This document shows, piece after piece, positions 61,720 through 64,000 of a stretch of 64,000 nucleotides of DNA. A model generated the notes under the pieces. That model was not told the DNA's origin. It was given only the letters and a program-made list of their open reading frames with translations, and made no database searches. The position numbers and the translations under genes are program-made. Where the stretch lies: the NCBI GenBank assembly GCA_018669475.1, contig JABHCC010000117.1:1-64000 (forward strand), in the 5' to 3' direction. Position 1 is the first letter of the stretch; every line of letters starts with the position of its first letter. The DNA comes from Bacteroidota bacterium. GTDB taxonomy: Bacteria > Bacteroidota > Bacteroidia > Bacteroidales > UBA12481.

Positions 61720-63209
61720 TGTTTGTATTTTAGTACCCGATGTGTTTGATTCTTACTTATGTCCGTGCTGATTATTCTCACCAGATACCATCCTGCCGGA
61801 TAGTATTCCATATTAAAATGCATCTGACCAGCTTCTGTTCGGATGTCCTTATAAATTCTCCCATCTGATCCGTAAATAATTATTCTGGCTCCATCCGGTA
61901 GGTTATTAATGAAAATATTTTCTCCTGCCGGATTAGGAAAGATGCTTATTTGATCTGCTTCCGGATGAAGTATTCCGGTGTTACTAATGCTTATGTCCTG
62001 ACTAAAAGAATCCCAGCTTTTGATCTCATTCTCAATGTATAATGTTACTGTAAAATTACCTGATGAGGGATAAGTATGGCTTGGGTTTGGATCCTGGCTG
62101 CTATGTCCGTCCCCAAAATCCCACAACCATGATTGGGCATCAGAACTTGCATCGTGGAAGGCAATATTCAGTCCTTCAGGTGTATATGTAAATCCGGCTT
62201 GAGGTTTATGCTGTTGATAGAAAAAATCGCTTGCTTTTTCAATTGTTGTACCCCAATATTGATTTGGAACAGGGGCCCAGTTACCATTTGATACACCGTA
62301 GAACTCATGGCCTTCGCCTTCAACAAACCATGTTTGAAAATTATCTGATCCCAACCCAGATAATCTTGCACTGATCGGATTACTGCCATAAGTAGCACTG
62401 AAGGCGGGATATCCGAATGGTGAACCAATATTGAAAGGAACAATATCATCACTGGTGCCATGAATCAAGTAAACAGGAGTATCGTCTTTTGCCAGTATCA
62501 GATCAGTATGTTTTAGGGCACCCCACAAACTGAAAATTGCATCAGGATTACCGTTCTGGTCCAGATTTGTTCCTATATCATAAGAACCCAGATCTGGTGC
62601 TGTAATCTGATTGAAAGGAAGAATTGGATTATTGTAAGAATATGTGTTCGCCTGAGTTGGCTTTTCAGTGGCATCATTCATGTACACGCTTTGGAGACAG
62701 ATAAATGCCCCAGCACTTGATCCTGCCATATAAATACGGCTGGGATCAATGCCATAGCTACTGGCATTTGCCCGCAAAAACCGCACGGCTGACCGGCCAT
62801 CCTGCAGCCCCCTGTAAACGGCCCTTGTTGTACTGGCTTCGCTGGAAATATACATTCCCAGACGATAATCAATTGTTGCAGTGACATAACCTTTCCGGGC
62901 CAGACTATCGCAGAAAGCCTCCATATCGTCGTGATTGCGATTTCCGGAGATGAAAGCACCACCATGAATGAATATTATTGCTGGTCTGAGCGATAAATTA
63001 TCATCAGATGGTTGGTAAATATCCATTTTGTAATCGACTATGCTGGTATTACTTTCATCATTAAACAAACCATTGAGCCTGGGTGCCTGTGTGTACACCA
63101 CATCTGTGTTTACAGTTATATTTGTGAATAATGATTCAGTGTAACGATAATCCTGGGCCTGAAGGCTAAAGGTAGCCATAGCAAGAAAAATGAATATAAA
63201 ATTCTTCAT
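61716..63209 (-). CDS. Secreted alpha/beta-hydrolase (esterase) with PKD domain and T9SS sorting domain
   Basis: A 497-residue protein started at ATG 63207-63209, which opens a signal peptide ([19 protein letters not shown]). The hydrolase domain (about 25-320) has the oxyanion motif [10 protein letters not shown], nucleophile [14 protein letters not shown] (acid) and GEGHEFYG (histidine). A PKD domain follows at about 325-405 ([20 protein letters not shown]) and the last 80 residues ([16 protein letters not shown] ... AGWYLVRII) form a T9SS type A sorting domain. It is probably a surface carbohydrate or lipid esterase. It is co-translated with the proline racemase-like gene, an unexplained partnership. 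Confidence 0.9.
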   Translation of the reverse strand: MKNFIFIFLAMATFSLQAQDYRYTESLFTNITVNTDVVYTQAPRLNGLFNDESNTSIVDYKMDIYQPSDDNLSLRPAIIFIHGGAFISGNRNHDDMEAFCDSLARKGYVTATIDYRLGMYISSEASTTRAVYRGLQDGRSAVRFLRANASSYGIDPSRIYMAGSSAGAFICLQSVYMNDATEKPTQANTYSYNNPILPFNQITAPDLGSYDIGTNLDQNGNPDAIFSLWGALKHTDLILAKDDTPVYLIHGTSDDIVPFNIGSPFGYPAFSATYGSNPISARLSGLGSDNFQTWFVEGEGHEFYGVSNGNWAPVPNQYWGTTIEKASDFFYQQHKPQAGFTYTPEGLNIAFHDASSDAQSWLWDFGDGHSSQDPNPSHTYPSSGNFTVTLYIENEIKSWDSFSQDISISNTGILHPEADQISIFPNPAGENIFINNLPDGARIIIYGSDGRIYKDIRTEAGQMHFNMEYYPAGWYLVRIISTDISKNQTHRVLKYKQ

Positions 63210-63255
63210 AAGACAGAGTGTAGAGGTATCTGCCATGAAGATAGGGAAAGCTCAA

Positions 63256-63470
63256 CGTGACGCCAAATCGTGACGCCGAATCGTGACGCGAAATCGTGAC
63301 GCCAAATGCGTGACGCCAAATCGTGACGCCGAATCGTGACGCCGAATCGTGACGCGAAATCGTGATGCCGAATCGTGACGCCCGACGTGACGCCGGACTT
63401 CGGACCCCGGACTCCGGACCCTGGACTCCGGACCCTGGACCCTGGACCCTGGACCCTGGACCCCGGACCT
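63256..63470. repeat. CGTGACGCC tract (period about 13) followed by 11 GGACCCT-type heptamers
   Basis: 63256-63393: about ten copies of CGTGACGCC or CGTGACGCG separated by AAAT or GAAT, the inverse of the GGCGTCACG tract at 308-447. 63394-63470: eleven consecutive 7-mers in register (CGGACTT, CGGACCC, CGGACTC, TGGACCC and similar). Together they fill most of the 333-bp divergent gap between the T9SS esterase and HMA genes. Confidence 0.95.
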
Positions 63471-63542
63471 TTCCCCGGTATAGAAAAAACTCTGATGAAA
63501 AGAATAATTGCTTAACTTCAGACCTTAACGAAATACTATATT

Positions 63543-63857
63543 ATGAGGAAAGTATTAGGAGTTGTTATTATTTTGGCTGCCATAGTATCTTGTAAATCAG
63601 GAGGTGATAGTAAGAAGGAGCTGAGTACTGAACCGATTGCCATGGAAATAGGTATTGAAGGAATGTCATGCAATGGCTGTGTCGCTACTGTTGAGTCAAG
63701 CGTTAAGCAGATTGGAGATGGAATTACTTCGGTAAAGGTCAACCTGGAAAAGAAAAACGCATTGATTGAGTATGTTCCTGCAAAGGTTGATGCAACAAAG
63801 ATCAAAGAAGCCATAGAGCTAAATGGCTACAAAGTAAGCCTACCAGATTCTCAGTAG
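63543..63857 (+). CDS. HMA-domain lipoprotein (heavy-metal binding)
   Basis: A 104-residue protein with a lipoprotein signal (MRKVLGVVIILAAIVSC, Cys17) and one heavy-metal-associated domain (about 35-102) carrying the metal motif GMSCNGCVATVE (CxxC) and the closing ELNGYKVS. It is a small periplasmic or outer-membrane copper/mercury-type metal binder. No P-type ATPase lies within view. A heptamer tract starts directly after its TAG. Confidence 0.9.
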   Translation: MRKVLGVVIILAAIVSCKSGGDSKKELSTEPIAMEIGIEGMSCNGCVATVESSVKQIGDGITSVKVNLEKKNALIEYVPAKVDATKIKEAIELNGYKVSLPDSQ

Positions 63858-63933
63858 ACCAAGGACCAAGGACAGACCAACGACCAACGACCAACGACTA
63901 ACGACCCCGGACCCCGGACCCCGAACCCCGAAC
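63858..63933. repeat. Heptamer tract starting at the first base after a stop codon
   Basis: ACCAAGG, ACCAAGG, ACAGACC, AACGACC, AACGACC, AACGACT, AACGACC, CCGGACC, CCGGACC, CCGAACC: ten exact 7-bp steps from 63858, the base after the HMA gene TAG (63855-63857). It ends 12 nt before the next ATG. Confidence 0.95.
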
Positions 63934-63945
63934 AATTTTTAAACT

Positions 63946-64000
63946 ATGAAATCACGAAAACTCTTAATGATACCCGGCCCAATTGAATTTACTCCTGAAG
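63946..64000 (+). CDS. Partial class V aminotransferase (alanine-glyoxylate aminotransferase-like), 5' end
   Basis: Eighteen codons from ATG 63946 to the window edge, containing KLLMIPGPIEFTPE. The MIPGP-EF opening is typical of the serine-pyruvate/alanine-glyoxylate aminotransferase family (class V, PLP-dependent). The rest lies outside the window, so the call rests on the N-terminal motif only. Confidence 0.6.
   Translation, partial: MKSRKLLMIPGPIEFTPE

Overview
The window looks like chromosome from a marine or sediment-type Bacteroidota, probably Bacteroidales/Marinilabiliales-like. The evidence is type IX secretion (T9SS) C-terminal sorting domains on three large secreted proteins, gldF/gldG, an FISUMP lipoprotein, a DUF4249-type lipoprotein, HU, a PPi-type phosphofructokinase, and several TAnnTTTG -7 promoter boxes typical of this phylum. 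No rRNA, integrase, CRISPR array or intact insertion sequence was seen. One tRNA-Ser(UGA) is present.

Layout. 0-17 kb: mostly secreted or envelope catabolic genes (esterase, DUF6807, URO-D-like methyltransferase, FG-GAP/thioredoxin lipoprotein, T9SS protein, M16 peptidase, sulfatase, DUF2891, beta-propeller glycosidase) plus an ATP-grasp/methyltransferase pair and an EEP-family nuclease. 17.9-24.9 kb: a complete minus-strand aprB-aprA-qmoA-qmoB-qmoC cluster, i.e. dissimilatory APS reductase and its quinone-interacting membrane complex. No sat or dsr genes are in the window. 25-28.6 kb: two lipoproteins. 28.7-34.8 kb: a minus-strand run pfp, HAD phosphatase-like, LarA-like, pdxB, gnd. 35-42.8 kb: plus-strand housekeeping genes surE, lpxB, gldF, gldG, DUF4340, dnaN and a DEDDh exonuclease. 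42.8-46.9 kb: FAH-family hydrolase, aminotransferase, LytTR regulator, TrmH, HU, tRNA-Ser. 47-51 kb: a T9SS-exported sortilin-type propeller and an FISUMP lipoprotein. 51.5-60 kb: a decaying accessory island with broken histidine kinase, LtrA, VOC and DUF885 remnants and a giant multi-PAS hybrid kinase split by a one-base frameshift. 60-64 kb: small unknown gene, proline-racemase family, esterase-PKD-T9SS protein, HMA lipoprotein and the start of a class V aminotransferase.

Two things stand out. First, the AprBA-QmoABC module, a sulfur-energy pathway unusual for a heterotrophic-looking Bacteroidota, shares the window with a secreted sulfatase. Second, the gaps between genes are repeatedly filled by short tandem repeats with an exact period of 7 bp (words such as GTCCNNN, AACTGAN, CTCCCTA, CCCCAGT, AACGACC), with a second class of period 8 and a third built on GGCGTCACG. 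Many tracts start exactly at, or contain, the stop codon of the neighbouring gene; others stop 8-9 nt short of the next ATG. They resemble the heptameric STRR repeats of filamentous cyanobacteria and are not explained by any gene or standard element here. A separate nonamer, TCCGG(C/G)AGG, also occurs at least 21 times in several reading frames, mostly outside the decaying island.

All assignments come from reading motifs and translations by eye; no database search was run.
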